The notes under the pieces are model-generated. The model was not told the origin of the DNA, ran no database searches, and saw only the letters and a program-made list of their open reading frames with translations. This document shows, piece by piece, positions 1 through 9,168 of a stretch of DNA of 64,000 nt; within the stretch, counting starts at the first letter, position 1, and the number at the start of each line of letters is the position of its first letter. The stretch is from Streptomyces tsukubensis (GTDB lineage: Bacteria > Actinomycetota > Actinomycetes > Streptomycetales > Streptomycetaceae), in assembly GCF_009296025.1 (NCBI RefSeq), contig NZ_CP045178.1, positions 4,526,001 to 4,590,000 of the forward strand, read 5' to 3'. The translations under genes were made by a program, and so were the position numbers.

Positions 1-305
1 TGCCGGTGCCCGCCGAGGTGCTCGACCGGGCCCCGTCCGTGAAGTACAAGCCGTCGCCGCAGGTGGAGGAGGTCTGGGCGGAGCTGTACTCGGGTGACCA
101 GAACGCCGAACTCGTCCGTCTCGGTGAGGCGCTGACCGATGTCGGTGAGCTGGTGTGGCGATGGCGCAACGACCACCTCGTGGCGACCCGCAGAGCGATG
201 GGCGCCAAGTCGGGTACGGGCGGTTCCGCCGGGGTCGCGTGGCTGGAGAAACGTGCCGCCAAGAACGTCTTCCCCGAGCTGTGGACGGCGCGCAGCAGTG
301 TCTGA
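1..305 (+). CDS. kynA: tryptophan 2,3-dioxygenase, C-terminal part (5' end outside window)
   Basis: This heme enzyme oxidises L-tryptophan to N-formylkynurenine, the first step of the kynurenine pathway. Only about the last 100 residues lie in the window; the frame is open from base 3. The visible end carries the conserved C-terminal signature with GTGGSAGVAWLEK followed by FPELW, as in bacterial TDOs of about 280 residues. The stop at 303-305 is 31 bases before the kynureninase start, so the two are probably cotranscribed. The truncation is only the window edge. Identification is firm because the tail motif and the pathway neighbours agree. Confidence 0.9.
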   Translation, partial: PVPAEVLDRAPSVKYKPSPQVEEVWAELYSGDQNAELVRLGEALTDVGELVWRWRNDHLVATRRAMGAKSGTGGSAGVAWLEKRAAKNVFPELWTARSSV

Positions 306-336
306 GGCCGGGAGCGACGAGAGAGGGGAGCAGGCC

Positions 337-1653
337 GTGGAGCGCGTGGGCGCAGCTTGCGACGGTGGGGGTACGGAGCCGTTCCTGAGTGGCGCGGGGG
401 CAGCGGCGCGGTCCCTGGCGGGCCGGGCGGCGGAGCTGGACGCGGCCGACCCGCTGCGGTCCTCGCGGGACGCGTTCGTCCTGGACGACGCGCGGGTCTA
501 TCTCGACGGGAACTCGCTGGGCGCCCTGCCGAAGGCCGTGTCCGCGCGGCTGCGGGACGTCGTGGAGCGGGAGTGGGGCGAGCTGGGTATCCGGTCGTGG
601 AGCGAGTCCGGCTGGTGGTCCGCGCCGGAGCGGATCGGCGACCGGATCGCTCCGCTGCTCGGCGCCGCTGCGGGCCAGGTGGTGGTGGCCGATTCGACCA
701 GCGTCAACGTCTTCAAGGCTGTCGTCGCCGCCGTACGCATGGCGGGCGAGGACGCGGTACGCGGTGCGGGTGAGGACGCGGTACGCGGTGCGGGCGAGGA
801 GCGGGACGAGATTCTGGTCGACGCGTCGACGTTCCCCTCGGACGGCTATGTGGCCAGGTCGGCCGCGCGTCTGACGGGCCATCGGGTCGTGCCGGTCGAG
901 CCGGGGGAGGTGCCCGCCGCGCTGAGCGGGCGTACGGCGGCGGTACTCCTCAACCACGTCGACTTCCGCACCGGCAGGCTGCACGACCTGCCGGGACTCA
1001 CGGCCGCGGTGCACGAGGCGGGGGCGTACGCCGTGTGGGACCTGTGCCACAGCGCGGGCGCGTTGCCGGTCGGGCTCGACGCGCACGGCGTGGATCTCGC
1101 GGTGGGGTGCACCTACAAGTTCCTCAACGGCGGGCCGGGTTCACCCGCCTTCCTCTATGTGCGCGAGGAGCACCAGCGGCGTTTCGACTCGCCGCTGCCC
1201 GGCTGGAACTCGCATGTGGAGCCGTTCGGAATGGAGCCGGAGTACGAGGCGGCCGTCGGAGCGGCCAGGGGACGGGTGGGGACGCCCGACATACTGTCGA
1301 TGCTCGCTCTGGAGAGCGCGCTCGATGTGTGGGACGGGGTGCCGGTCGAGGCCGTACGGGAGAAGTCGCTCGCGCTGACGGACTTCTTCCTGGAGTGCGT
1401 CGCCGCGTATGTGCCCGAGGGGGCGGTCGAGTCGGTGACGCCGGCCGCCCACGCGGAGCGCGGCAGCCAGATCGCGCTGCGCTGCGAGGACGCGGGCAAA
1501 GTGATGGAGCGTCTGATCGCTCGGGGCGTCGTCGGCGACTACCGTCCGCCGGATGTGCTGCGGTTCGGTTTCACCCCGTTGTACGTGGGGTTCGCGGACG
1601 CCGAGCGGGCCGCGGCCGTGCTGGCGGACGCCATCGGGGCGCGGCCCGCGTAG
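337..1653 (+). CDS. kynU: kynureninase (PLP-dependent)
   Basis: Cleaves L-kynurenine to anthranilate and alanine; a cytosolic PLP enzyme of the aminotransferase class V fold. The protein is 438 aa from GTG 337, preceded by GAGGGGAG at good spacing; an earlier in-frame GTG at 298 overlaps the kynA stop and is possible but has no better ribosome site. Visible signatures are YLDGNSLGALPK near the N-terminus, WDLCHSAGALP (PLP aspartate region), and GCTYKFLNGGPGSPAF, which contains the Schiff-base lysine. A 24-nt in-frame tandem duplication (742-789, AGEDAVRG twice) adds an insertion that I would expect in a surface loop. The length is slightly above the usual ~415 aa because of this and an Ala/Gly-rich N-terminus. 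The kynA-kynU-hydrolase order fits tryptophan catabolism. Confidence 0.93.
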   Translation: MERVGAACDGGGTEPFLSGAGAAARSLAGRAAELDAADPLRSSRDAFVLDDARVYLDGNSLGALPKAVSARLRDVVEREWGELGIRSWSESGWWSAPERIGDRIAPLLGAAAGQVVVADSTSVNVFKAVVAAVRMAGEDAVRGAGEDAVRGAGEERDEILVDASTFPSDGYVARSAARLTGHRVVPVEPGEVPAALSGRTAAVLLNHVDFRTGRLHDLPGLTAAVHEAGAYAVWDLCHSAGALPVGLDAHGVDLAVGCTYKFLNGGPGSPAFLYVREEHQRRFDSPLPGWNSHVEPFGMEPEYEAAVGAARGRVGTPDILSMLALESALDVWDGVPVEAVREKSLALTDFFLECVAAYVPEGAVESVTPAAHAERGSQIALRCEDAGKVMERLIARGVVGDYRPPDVLRFGFTPLYVGFADAERAAAVLADAIGARPA

Positions 1654-2250
1654 CTCCGTGCAGGCGGCCGCGGTAGGTGTGGCCGGGGTGTTCGCCACGG
1701 GTGGCTCGGTTCGCGTGGGGGCCGGCTGCGGCCGCCGCTGCGCCGCCTCTGCCGCGCTCGCCGCCGCTGCCGCCGCCTCTGTCGCGCCCGCTCCGGTCTC
1801 CGATACCCGCCGCCCCTGCCGTGCCCGCGGCGGGACGGTTCCTGGAACGGGCCGGTCCGCTTTCGGCCGGGTGGCGGCCGCGGTGGGCCCCTCTTTCGGG
1901 TGGAAGGGGTGCGACTGGGGTTTAAGGGGGATTCGTCCGCATGATCCCTGGGTGGTCCGTCGGTGGCCCCTGGGTGGCCCCCGGGTGGTCCCCGGACGGT
2001 TCATCGGCGGTCCACCCCACCGGCGGCCCGTGAGGAATCCCTGGGTATGGGCGCGATCAGGGCGGGGAGGGCCGGGAGCGGCGCGGGGACGACCGGGGAA
2101 GGGAGCAGCAGAACCGTTCAGCCGGTAGCTGACGCGGTGTGTGGCTGCCTCCGGGCCCTTCCTTCGCTTGTCCTCCCACGTCACGCGCCTGATAGCGTCC
2201 CGCAGTCGGTCGAATTTCCCGATTCCGTTTTGCCGCTGAGAGGTTGGAGC
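1654..2250. other. kynU-hydrolase intergenic region with candidate promoter
   Basis: No convincing gene in about 600 bases. The left half is low-complexity GCC/CCG-rich. Around 1948-1995 there are degenerate direct repeats of ggtggcccc/gggtgg, possibly a weak structured terminator. A plausible housekeeping promoter is TTGTCC (2168-2173), 17 bp, GATAGC (2191-2196), about 55 bases before the hydrolase start. The promoter is inferred from spacing and hexamers only. Confidence 0.4.
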
Positions 2251-3120
2251 ATGCCGGACGACGCTGTTGCCCGCGATGCCGCCGAGGCCGAATCGGCCTT
2301 CGCCCATCCGTCCGTCGCCCCCGACACCACCGCCGCGTACGGCGACCATCCGGACCAGGTCGTCGACTTCTACGCCCCGCGAGGGGGACGGGAGAGCGCG
2401 CCGCTCGTCGTCGTCCTGCACGGAGGCGCGTGGAAGGCGCCGTACGACCGGAGCCACGTCTCGCCCTTCGCGGACTTCCTGGCGCGCCGGGGGTTCGCCG
2501 TGGCCAGCGTCGAGTACCGCAGGGGCAGAGGGCTCCCCGGCCAGTGCGAGCCGCCCGCGGCGGGCCGTTGGCCCGAGACCTTCGACGACGTGGCGGCGGC
2601 GCTCGACGCGCTGCCCGCGCTGGCGGGAAGGCTGCTGCCGCAGGCCGACACCCGCAGGACGGTCGTCACCGGGCACTCGGCGGGCGGGCAGTTGGCGCTC
2701 TGGGCCGCGGCCAGGCATCTGCTCCCCGAGGACGCGCCCTGGTACCTGGCCGCCGCGCCGCCGCTGCGCGGGGTGGTGGCACTGGCCCCGCTCGCCGACT
2801 TCGCGCTCTCCCGTGAACTCGGCCTCTGCTCAGGCGCGGTGGAGCAGTTGCTGGGTGACGCGGGCCAGTTCGACACGCGACTTCCCTACGCCGACCCGGT
2901 CGCCCTGCTGCCCACGGGCATCGCCACGACGCTGGTCCAGGGCCAGGACGACATCGAGGTGCCGCAGCGGGTCGCGGAGGCGTACGCGGACGCGGCGGCC
3001 AGGGCGGGAGAGATCGTGGGGCTGACCCTCCTGGAGGGGGTCGGCCACTATCCGCTGATCGACCCGGCGGCGGACGCGTGCGCGGTCGTCGCGGAGGAGA
3101 TCGCCCAGCTCGCCTGGTGA
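2251..3120 (+). CDS. alpha/beta hydrolase, probable kynurenine formamidase-like
   Basis: 289 aa from ATG 2251 (AGAGG seven bases upstream). Signatures are HGGAW (oxyanion-hole motif of the esterase/lipase and kynurenine-formamidase group), the nucleophile elbow GHSAGGQ, a late Asp in QGQDDIEVP and a catalytic His in GVGHYPLIDP. Residues are therefore present for a Ser-Asp-His triad. Lying just after kynA and kynU it most likely hydrolyses N-formylkynurenine to kynurenine, completing the route to anthranilate; that specificity is inferred from context, because HGGxW enzymes also include other arylesterases. No signal peptide. It has its own candidate promoter, so it may be expressed separately from kynAU. 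Confidence 0.75.
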   Translation: MPDDAVARDAAEAESAFAHPSVAPDTTAAYGDHPDQVVDFYAPRGGRESAPLVVVLHGGAWKAPYDRSHVSPFADFLARRGFAVASVEYRRGRGLPGQCEPPAAGRWPETFDDVAAALDALPALAGRLLPQADTRRTVVTGHSAGGQLALWAAARHLLPEDAPWYLAAAPPLRGVVALAPLADFALSRELGLCSGAVEQLLGDAGQFDTRLPYADPVALLPTGIATTLVQGQDDIEVPQRVAEAYADAAARAGEIVGLTLLEGVGHYPLIDPAADACAVVAEEIAQLAW

Positions 3121-3498
3121 GCCGTGGGCCCAAGGGCCCTTCCCCGGGCGCGGGGCACACGCCGACCCGCCCTCCGGCTCGCGTCCGGGGCGCGCCACTC
3201 GTCGCCGGACGCCTGCTGGGTGTCGCCGGGGGTCCGGCTCTCGTCGCCGGACGTCCACTGTTCGCCGCCGGTGGCCCGCCCCCCGGCCCCCCGTGATGGC
3301 CCGCCGCCAGCCTCCGGCCCCTGTGATGGCCCGCCGCCAGCCCCCGGCCCCCGTGGTGGGCCTCCGGCCGACTCCGGGTGCACTCCGTCCGTCGTCAGTA
3401 GGGCGCGCGGGCCCCGCCTGTCGTACTCACGACGGACGCCGGGGGATCCGTACAGCGGGTGACGACGCCCGCCCCGGCCCCCGTCTACCGTTTCGGGT
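3121..3498. other. intergenic, low-complexity direct repeats
   Basis: No gene seen. The centre (about 3293-3370) has near-identical copies of a ~24-base unit beginning gatggcccgccgccagc, followed by a decayed copy. G+C is very high and no clear promoter hexamers stand out. It separates the hydrolase from the histidine kinase. Confidence 0.4.
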
Positions 3499-4848
3499 GT
3501 GACCGAGAAAGCCCGTACCCCCAGCCCGCTGGACGAGCAGCCCACCGAGATCCGGTTCGTGCGCCGCTCTCTCAGAGCGTTGCGCGCCGACCTGATGACC
3601 GGAGCCTTCGCCCTCCGGCCGCTCGGAAAACTGGACACGAGCGACGAAGGGCGGCTGGGACGGCTGCCGTCCAGGTGGCGCGGCTACGTGGCCTGGCTGC
3701 CGCACGCCGCGATCCTGTTCGCCGTGGTCTGCGTGGCCCTCCTCGCCGTGCAGGACAGCGGGGGCCTGTTGAGCGTCCTCGTGGCGGTGCTGGCGATCGC
3801 CCCCTTGGTGCTCCTCCTCACCCGGCCCGTCGGGGCGTGGTGGCTCTCGGTGGCCGGCACCTTCCTCACGGTCGTACTCATGGTGGATCCGGGTGACGGC
3901 CTCTACCCGTGGTCGATCCCCGGGTACGCCACGTATCTCGTCGTGATGACGGGCGTCTCGCTCGTCTCCCGGCCCCGGGTGGCGGTGGAGATGTGGGGGC
4001 TGACCGCCCTCATCGGGATCATCACCGTGGTGCCGAGCGGGATGCCGGCCGCGCCGGTCCTCGGCATGCTGGTTCTCGGTGCCTTCACCCTCACCGCCGC
4101 GGCGTCCGTCGGCGGCTGGCTGTCGGCGCGCAGGGAGGTCGCGGTCAAGGAGCAGGAGGTGGCGGTCAAGGAGGAGGTGACGCTGGTCGAGCGGTCGAGG
4201 CGGACCCTGCTCGAAGAGCGCACCACCATCGCCCGTGAGCTGCACGACGTCGTGGCGCACCACATGTCGGTGGTCGCCATCCAGGCCGAGGCGGCGCCCT
4301 ACCGTGTGGAGGACCCGCCGCCCGAGCTGGCCGCGGCCTTCGTCACGATCAGGGAGAACGCCGTCGCCGCGCTGACCGAACTCCGCCGTGTCCTCGGTGT
4401 CGTACGCGCGGAGGACCAGGACCTGCCTGACGCCCCGCAGCCCACCCTCCTCGACCTCGACGCGCTGCTGGCCAATGTGGAGGAGGCCGGGCTGACCGTC
4501 AGCCGCACGGTGACCGGCGCGGTACGTGAACTCCCGCAGGGCGTGGAGCTCTCGGCGTACCGCATCATCCAGGAGGCGCTGAGCAACACCCTCAGGCACG
4601 CCCCCGGCGCCCAGGCCGCGGTGGAACTCTCCTACGTACTGGGCGGGCTCGGACTGCGGATCATCAACGGCCCCTCCACGGGCGGGGGCGCCGGAGTGCC
4701 GGGTGCGGGGCACGGTCTCACCGGGATGCGGGAGCGGGTGACGATGCTCGACGGGGAGATGACCGCGGGGGCGACCGACGACGGAGGGTTCGAGGTGGCG
4801 GCCTTCCTGCCGGTGCCGTCCGAGCAGAGGGTCGAGGAGTCCGTATGA
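3499..4848 (+). CDS. two-component sensor histidine kinase (NarL-type, HisKA_3)
   Basis: 449 aa. About five to six hydrophobic segments lie between residues ~65 and ~210, followed by a short coiled stretch (EVAVKEQEVAVKEEV) and a HisKA_3 dimerisation domain with the phospho-acceptor in ARELHDVVAHH (His249). The ATPase domain follows, with the N box YRIIQEALSNTLRHAPG and G-box GHGLTGMRERV. This is the usual architecture of Streptomyces membrane kinases paired with LuxR-type regulators. The GTG start has no strong ribosome site; the N-terminus is assigned by length. The stop overlaps the next start in ATGA, so kinase and regulator are translationally coupled. Signal unknown; the ABC exporter downstream is convergent, so it is only a possible target. 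Confidence 0.92.
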   Translation: MTEKARTPSPLDEQPTEIRFVRRSLRALRADLMTGAFALRPLGKLDTSDEGRLGRLPSRWRGYVAWLPHAAILFAVVCVALLAVQDSGGLLSVLVAVLAIAPLVLLLTRPVGAWWLSVAGTFLTVVLMVDPGDGLYPWSIPGYATYLVVMTGVSLVSRPRVAVEMWGLTALIGIITVVPSGMPAAPVLGMLVLGAFTLTAAASVGGWLSARREVAVKEQEVAVKEEVTLVERSRRTLLEERTTIARELHDVVAHHMSVVAIQAEAAPYRVEDPPPELAAAFVTIRENAVAALTELRRVLGVVRAEDQDLPDAPQPTLLDLDALLANVEEAGLTVSRTVTGAVRELPQGVELSAYRIIQEALSNTLRHAPGAQAAVELSYVLGGLGLRIINGPSTGGGAGVPGAGHGLTGMRERVTMLDGEMTAGATDDGGFEVAAFLPVPSEQRVEESV

Positions 4849-5528
4849 CCATCCGGGTACTGATCGCCGACGACCAGGTCATGGTGCGCGAGGGTTTCTC
4901 TGTCCTGCTCAACGCGATGCCGGGGATCGAGGTGGTCGGTGAGGCCGTCGACGGCAGACAGGCGGTGGAGCGGGCGGCGGAGCTGCGGCCCGACGTCGTA
5001 CTGATGGACATCAGGATGCCGGAGATGAACGGCATCGACGCCACACGGGAGATCGTCGCGGCCGACGGGGGCTCAAAGGTACTGGTCCTGACCACCTTCG
5101 ATCTGGACGAGTACGTGTACCAGGCGCTGAGGTCGGGGGCGTCCGGGTTCCTCCTGAAGGACGCCTCCGCCAGGCAGCTCGCGGACGCGGTGCGGATCGT
5201 GGCGGAGGGCGAGGCGCTGCTCGCGCCGAGCGTCACGCGGCGGCTGATCAAGGAGTTCTCGAAACTGGGCCAGCCGACGCCGCAGGCGGGCGCGGGTGGA
5301 TCGGCGGCCGCGTTCTCCGGGCAGTACGGGGACCTGACGGAGCGCGAGACGGAGGTGCTCGTCCTCATCGCGCAGGGGCTGTCCAACGGGGAGATCGCCC
5401 TGCGCCTGCTGGTGGCGGAGTCGACGATCAAGACGCACGTCAGCCGGGTCCTGGTGAAGCTGGGGCTGCGGGACAGGACGCAGGCGGCGGTCTTCGCCTA
5501 TGAGGCGCGACTGGTCACGCCGGGGTAG
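4845..5528 (+). CDS. two-component response regulator, NarL/FixJ (LuxR-type HTH)
   Basis: 227 aa. The receiver domain has acidic residues ADD near position 9, phospho-acceptor Asp55 in VVLMDIRMP, a conserved Thr in LTTFD and a Lys in LLKDAS. A linker leads to a C-terminal LuxR helix-turn-helix (LTERETEVLVLIAQGLSNGEIA, then STIKTHVSRVL). It is the cognate partner of the kinase immediately upstream (ATGA overlap). DNA targets cannot be read from sequence. A strong hairpin terminator begins a few bases after the stop. Confidence 0.94.
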   Translation: MTIRVLIADDQVMVREGFSVLLNAMPGIEVVGEAVDGRQAVERAAELRPDVVLMDIRMPEMNGIDATREIVAADGGSKVLVLTTFDLDEYVYQALRSGASGFLLKDASARQLADAVRIVAEGEALLAPSVTRRLIKEFSKLGQPTPQAGAGGSAAAFSGQYGDLTERETEVLVLIAQGLSNGEIALRLLVAESTIKTHVSRVLVKLGLRDRTQAAVFAYEARLVTPG

Positions 5529-5534
5529 GGGCGG

Positions 5535-5563
5535 CCCCAAGGGGCGCCCCTTGCCCCTTGGGG
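5535..5563 (+). terminator. hairpin terminator after the two-component operon
   Basis: Perfect 11-bp inverted repeat CCCCAAGGGGC / GCCCCTTGGGG with a 7-nt loop, starting 7 bases after the response-regulator stop. No U-tract, as is common in Streptomyces. It lies between convergent operons and may act on both. Confidence 0.75.
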
Positions 5564-5702
5564 TCCCGGCCGCCGGAACGCGGGGGCCGGGAGGACCGGT
5601 CACCGTGTTCCGGCGGCCCGGTCCCTGCGGGCTGCCCCGACCGCCCGCAGGTTGCCGACCGCCCGCAGGTTGCCCCGGTCCCCCAACAGGTGATGGGCCA
5701 CC

Positions 5703-7340
5703 TCACGTCATCACCAGATCCCTACGGCGGAGCCCCGCGAGTCCCGCGACGGTGAGCGCGGTGGCTACGGCGGTCAGGATCACCGCGGGCGGCCACTCCA
5801 TCGCCCCGCCGGGCAGTTTCGCCAGGTGGCTGAAGGGCGATACGTCCATGACGGCCCGCGGCAGATCGAGCGCGGGCCCGACCCAGCCGAGCGCGAGGCA
5901 GACCCCGGCCACCGCCCAGGCGGCGGGCGCCGTCCTGGGGAGCGCCCCGTACAGCAGGACCGCCACGGAGGTCAGCGCCCAGATCGCGGGGAGCTGGCCG
6001 AGGCAGGCCCCCAGTACGGCGGGCATGTCGTGGCCGTGGCCGAGCGCGAGGCCGGCCCCGCCGAGCACCATGATGAGTGCGGCGCCCCCGTAGGCCAGGG
6101 CGAGGTGGCCCGCCGCCCACCGCAGCCTGCCGAGCCGGGCCGCGAGCAGCGGTTCCGCGCGCTGGGAGGTCTCCTCGCCGTGCAGCCGTAGGACCGAGGC
6201 GACCCCGTAGAGGGCGGCGGCCATACCGAGCAGGCCCACCATCGCGGCGAGGAAGGCGTCGGTCAGACCGCTCTGGCCGCCCATCCGCTGGAAGACCTCG
6301 CGGGCCTGCCGGCTGCCTCCGACGAGGTCGGAGGCGCTGCCCGCGATCCAGCCGAACACCGCCCCCAAGACGAGGAATCCCGCACCCCAGCCGACCAGGG
6401 CACCGCGCTGGAGCCGCAGGGCCAGCGCCCCCGCCGACCTGATGGCTCCCGTGGCGGGCCCCGGCCGGGAAGGCAGGAAGCTCATCGTCAGGTCACGGCG
6501 GCCCGTCAGACGGTAGGCCAGGGCGGTGAGCAGGAGCGCCCCCGCCAGCGGCAGGAGCAGCGCCCACCAGCGCTCGTCGGCGTAGGACCGTACCTGTTCC
6601 GCCCAGCCGAGCGGCGAGATCCAGGTGAGGGGAGAGGAGCCGTCGGGGCGGGCGGAGTCTCCGGCGGCGCGCAGTACGAAGGCGGCTCCGAGCGCCGCCG
6701 CTGTGAGCCCCTTGGCGAGCCGTGCGCTCTCGGTGAGCTGGGCGGCGACGGCGGCCGCGGCGGCGAAGAACATGCCGGTGCAGCCGACGGCGAGGCCGAG
6801 CGCGAGTGCCCCGCCGTAGCCTTGGCCCGAGAGTCCCGCCGTGACGAGTACGGCGATGGCGGTGTTGCCCGCCAGGGCGGCGAGGAGCGCGGCGGTGAGC
6901 GGCGCCCCTCGGGCCACGCAGGCGGAGGAGAGCAGCTCCTGGCGGCCGGTCTCTTCCTCCTCCCTGGTGTGGCGTACGACGACGATCAGGCTCATCACAG
7001 CGGCGAAGGCCGCCGCGTACAGCCCCGCACGCCAGGCGGCGAGGCCACCGGTCGAGTCGGAGAACACGGGACCGTAGACGGCCCGCAGCGAGCTGGTGGC
7101 GGTGGCGGTCGCGGCCATGTTCGCGCGTTCCGCGGCCGTACCGTAGACGGCGGCCAGCGAGTTGGGCATGCTCGCGAGGACCCCGGAGATCGCCACGGTC
7201 CATACGGGGATCAGGAGGCGGTCCCTGCGCAGGGCGAGGCGCAGCAGTATGCCCGTACCCGCGGGGAGGGGGCCGCGCGCGGGCCGGGCCCGGTGGACGG
7301 CGGCGGGCGGCGGCGCGAGGGCGCGTACGGGCCCGCTCAC
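5703..7340 (-). CDS. ABC transporter permease (ABC-2 exporter type, two-repeat)
   Basis: 545 aa, start GTG at 7340 overlapping the ATPase stop (GTGA), so the pair is coupled. The sequence is strongly hydrophobic with about 12 predicted membrane segments in two similar halves: the first near [18 protein letters not shown], the second near [16 protein letters not shown]. This matches the duplicated permeases of Streptomyces drug/antibiotic exporters, sometimes called TipC/MmpA-like ABC-2 proteins. With the upstream ATPase it should form an exporter of a hydrophobic or toxic compound; the substrate is unknown. Regulation is probably by the divergent MarR/GbsR-type protein through the palindrome at 8261-8280. 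An in-frame extension upstream overlaps the ATPase gene and is rejected. Confidence 0.88.
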   Translation of the reverse strand: MSGPVRALAPPPAAVHRARPARGPLPAGTGILLRLALRRDRLLIPVWTVAISGVLASMPNSLAAVYGTAAERANMAATATATSSLRAVYGPVFSDSTGGLAAWRAGLYAAAFAAVMSLIVVVRHTREEEETGRQELLSSACVARGAPLTAALLAALAGNTAIAVLVTAGLSGQGYGGALALGLAVGCTGMFFAAAAAVAAQLTESARLAKGLTAAALGAAFVLRAAGDSARPDGSSPLTWISPLGWAEQVRSYADERWWALLLPLAGALLLTALAYRLTGRRDLTMSFLPSRPGPATGAIRSAGALALRLQRGALVGWGAGFLVLGAVFGWIAGSASDLVGGSRQAREVFQRMGGQSGLTDAFLAAMVGLLGMAAALYGVASVLRLHGEETSQRAEPLLAARLGRLRWAAGHLALAYGGAALIMVLGGAGLALGHGHDMPAVLGACLGQLPAIWALTSVAVLLYGALPRTAPAAWAVAGVCLALGWVGPALDLPRAVMDVSPFSHLAKLPGGAMEWPPAVILTAVATALTVAGLAGLRRRDLVMT

Positions 7341-8242
7341 CGGACCCGTCCCCGCTCGGCGTCGGTCGCGTAGTGGCGCAGGAAGAGTTCCTCCAGCGTC
7401 GGCGGCGAACACGTCAGTGACCGCACCCCGGTGGCGGTGAGCGAGTGCAACAAGGGGTCGAGCCTGTCGGTGTCGACCTGGAGGGTGACGCGGGTTCCCC
7501 GGACTTCGAGGTCGTGCACTCCGGTGAGGGTGTCGAGGGCGTCGGGCGGGGCGGAGAGTTCCGCGGTGACGCTGGTCCTGGTCAGGTGGCGCAACTCGGA
7601 CAGGGAGCCGGTCTCGACGGTCACGCCGTCGCGGATGATGCTGACGCGGTCGCACACCTCCTCGACCTCGCCGAGGATGTGGGACGACAGCAGGACGGTG
7701 CGGCCCCGGTCACGCTCCCGCTCCACGCACTCCTGGAACACGTCCTCCATCAAAGGGTCGAGGCCCGAGGTGGGTTCGTCGAGGATGAGCAGGTCGACGT
7801 CGGAGGCGAAGGCGGCGACGAGGGCGACCTTCTGGCGGTTGCCCTTGGAGTAGGCGCGGCCCTTCTTCGTCGGGTCGAGGTCGAACCTCTCGATGAGTTC
7901 GTTCCTGCGGCCGGGCGAGAGCCCGCCGCGCAACGAGCCGAGCAGGTCGATGACCTCACCGCCGCTGAGGTTGCGCCAGAGGCTCACGTCACCCGGTACG
8001 TAGGCGATGCGGCGGTGGAGTGCGACGGCGTCGGTCCAGGGGTCCTGGCCGAGTACTCGGGCGGCTCCGGAGTCGGCGCGCAACAGCCCGAGCAGGATCC
8101 GGATGGCGGTGGACTTGCCCGAGCCGTTGGGCCCGAGGAAGCCGTGGACCTCGCCGGTCTCGACTGTCAGGTCGAGGCCGTCGAGCGCGTGCGTCCTGCC
8201 GAACGTCTTGTGCAGTCCGGCGGCACTGATGGCCTTGGTCAT
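7337..8242 (-). CDS. ABC transporter ATP-binding protein (exporter, DrrA-like)
   Basis: 301 aa. Walker A is [11 protein letters not shown], Walker B is [13 protein letters not shown], and the His switch is [12 protein letters not shown]. The signature region reads [16 protein letters not shown], with S-K-G-N in place of canonical LSGGQ, a variation seen in DrrA/CcmA-type exporters. The C-terminal ~70 residues form the regulatory extension typical of antibiotic-resistance ATPases. Start ATG 8242 is read from the palindrome-containing divergent promoter region and the gene is coupled to the permease. It powers efflux by the downstream permease; the substrate is not deducible. Confidence 0.93.
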   Translation of the reverse strand: MTKAISAAGLHKTFGRTHALDGLDLTVETGEVHGFLGPNGSGKSTAIRILLGLLRADSGAARVLGQDPWTDAVALHRRIAYVPGDVSLWRNLSGGEVIDLLGSLRGGLSPGRRNELIERFDLDPTKKGRAYSKGNRQKVALVAAFASDVDLLILDEPTSGLDPLMEDVFQECVERERDRGRTVLLSSHILGEVEEVCDRVSIIRDGVTVETGSLSELRHLTRTSVTAELSAPPDALDTLTGVHDLEVRGTRVTLQVDTDRLDPLLHSLTATGVRSLTCSPPTLEELFLRHYATDAERGRVR

Positions 8243-8260
8243 GGTTTTTAAGTTACTAGG

Positions 8261-8280
8261 ACTTCACAAATTTGTGAAGT
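8261..8280. promoter_or_regulatory. perfect 20-bp palindrome, candidate operator of the MarR/GbsR-type regulator
   Basis: ACTTCACAAATTTGTGAAGT is perfectly self-complementary and conspicuously AT-rich for this genome. It lies 18 bases before the ATPase start codon and about 100 bases before the regulator start, next to a strong TATAAA (8291-8296) reading towards the regulator. Position and symmetry fit a dimeric winged-helix repressor that controls both the exporter and itself. Binding is inferred. Confidence 0.75.
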
Positions 8281-8380
8281 TAAGGAACCGTATAAACTCC
8301 GCGACAAGGGCGAGCGCCACGGACCACGCCACCGGCCGACACCGGGCGGCACCGTACTGAGCTGGGGAGATGAGGCGACG

Positions 8381-8914
8381 ATGGTCGGCACGCGGGAAGA
8401 AGACGCGACGGGTGGCCCTCAGGAGCCCTCGGAGGACGCCGTCTCGCGCTTCGTGGAGAGGTTCGCGGCGCAGCTCGTGGACGCGGGTATGACACGGATG
8501 CCGGCCAGGGTCTTCGCCGCGCTGCTCTCCTCGGAGCAGGGGGCGCTCACCTCCGCCGAGCTGGGGGAACAGCTCCAGGTCAGTCCCGCGGCGGTCTCGG
8601 GCGCGGTCCGCTACCTGTCCCAGGTCGACATGGTCAGCCGTGAGCGGGTCCCCGGTTCGCGGCGGGAGCGCTACCGAGTCCTCGGCGACCAGTGGTACAC
8701 GACGCTGGCCAGCCGCGACTCCGTCCTCAACCGCTGGGAGAGCACGCTGCGCGAGGGCCTGGACAGCCTGGGACGTGACACGCCGGCGGGCCGCAGGATG
8801 GCAGAGACGCTGGAGTTCTTCACCTTCGTACAGGGCGAACTCGCCGGGCTGATGGAGCGCTGGCACGTACACCGCGCGGCGGTGTTCGGCGGGACGGCGG
8901 AGGGCGACGGCTGA
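8381..8914 (+). CDS. MarR/GbsR-type winged-helix transcriptional regulator
   Basis: 177 aa. The N-terminal half contains a winged HTH (ALTSAELGEQLQVSPAAVSG, then wing VSRERVPGSRRERYRV). The C-terminal helices (FFTFVQGELAGLMERWHVHR) are typical of the GbsR-like branch, used for dimerisation. It is divergent from the ABC exporter genes with a perfect palindrome between, so it probably represses the exporter and releases on ligand binding. Start ATG 8381 follows a weak GAGG. Confidence 0.88.
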   Translation: MVGTREEDATGGPQEPSEDAVSRFVERFAAQLVDAGMTRMPARVFAALLSSEQGALTSAELGEQLQVSPAAVSGAVRYLSQVDMVSRERVPGSRRERYRVLGDQWYTTLASRDSVLNRWESTLREGLDSLGRDTPAGRRMAETLEFFTFVQGELAGLMERWHVHRAAVFGGTAEGDG

Positions 8915-9007
8915 GGCGCGGGTACCGGCGGCTGAGCGGCGCCCACCGGCGGCGGAGCCGAGCCCACCGGCGGCCGATGCCCCACCCGCGTTACCTTCCC
9001 GGCCCGC

Positions 9008-9121
9008 GGATACGGTCACGGCCCGTGGATACGGTCACGGCCCGTGGATACGGCCACGGCCCGCGGATATGGCCACGGCCCGTGGATATGGCCACGGCCC
9101 GCGGATACGGTCACGGCCACG
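9008..9121. repeat. tandem repeat, six copies of a 19-bp unit
   Basis: Units begin at 9008, 9027, 9046, 9065, 9084 and 9103, consensus ggatacggtcacggcccgt with C/T and T/C changes. The period is not a multiple of three and no reading frame uses it. It lies between the end of the MarR/GbsR-type gene and the convergent kinase-like gene. No spacers, so it is a minisatellite rather than a CRISPR. Confidence 0.85.
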
Positions 9122-9168
9122 GCCGGTGGCCACGGGCCCACAGCCCCGGCCCGCGGCCACGGTCACGT

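Noticed and set aside
5703..7655. 650-aa permease reading
   Set aside because: The first 105 codons overlap the ATPase gene and are not membrane-like; GTG 7340 with GTGA coupling is preferred.
9008..9121. CRISPR-like array
   Set aside because: Units are directly contiguous 19-mers with no spacers and no cas genes in the window.
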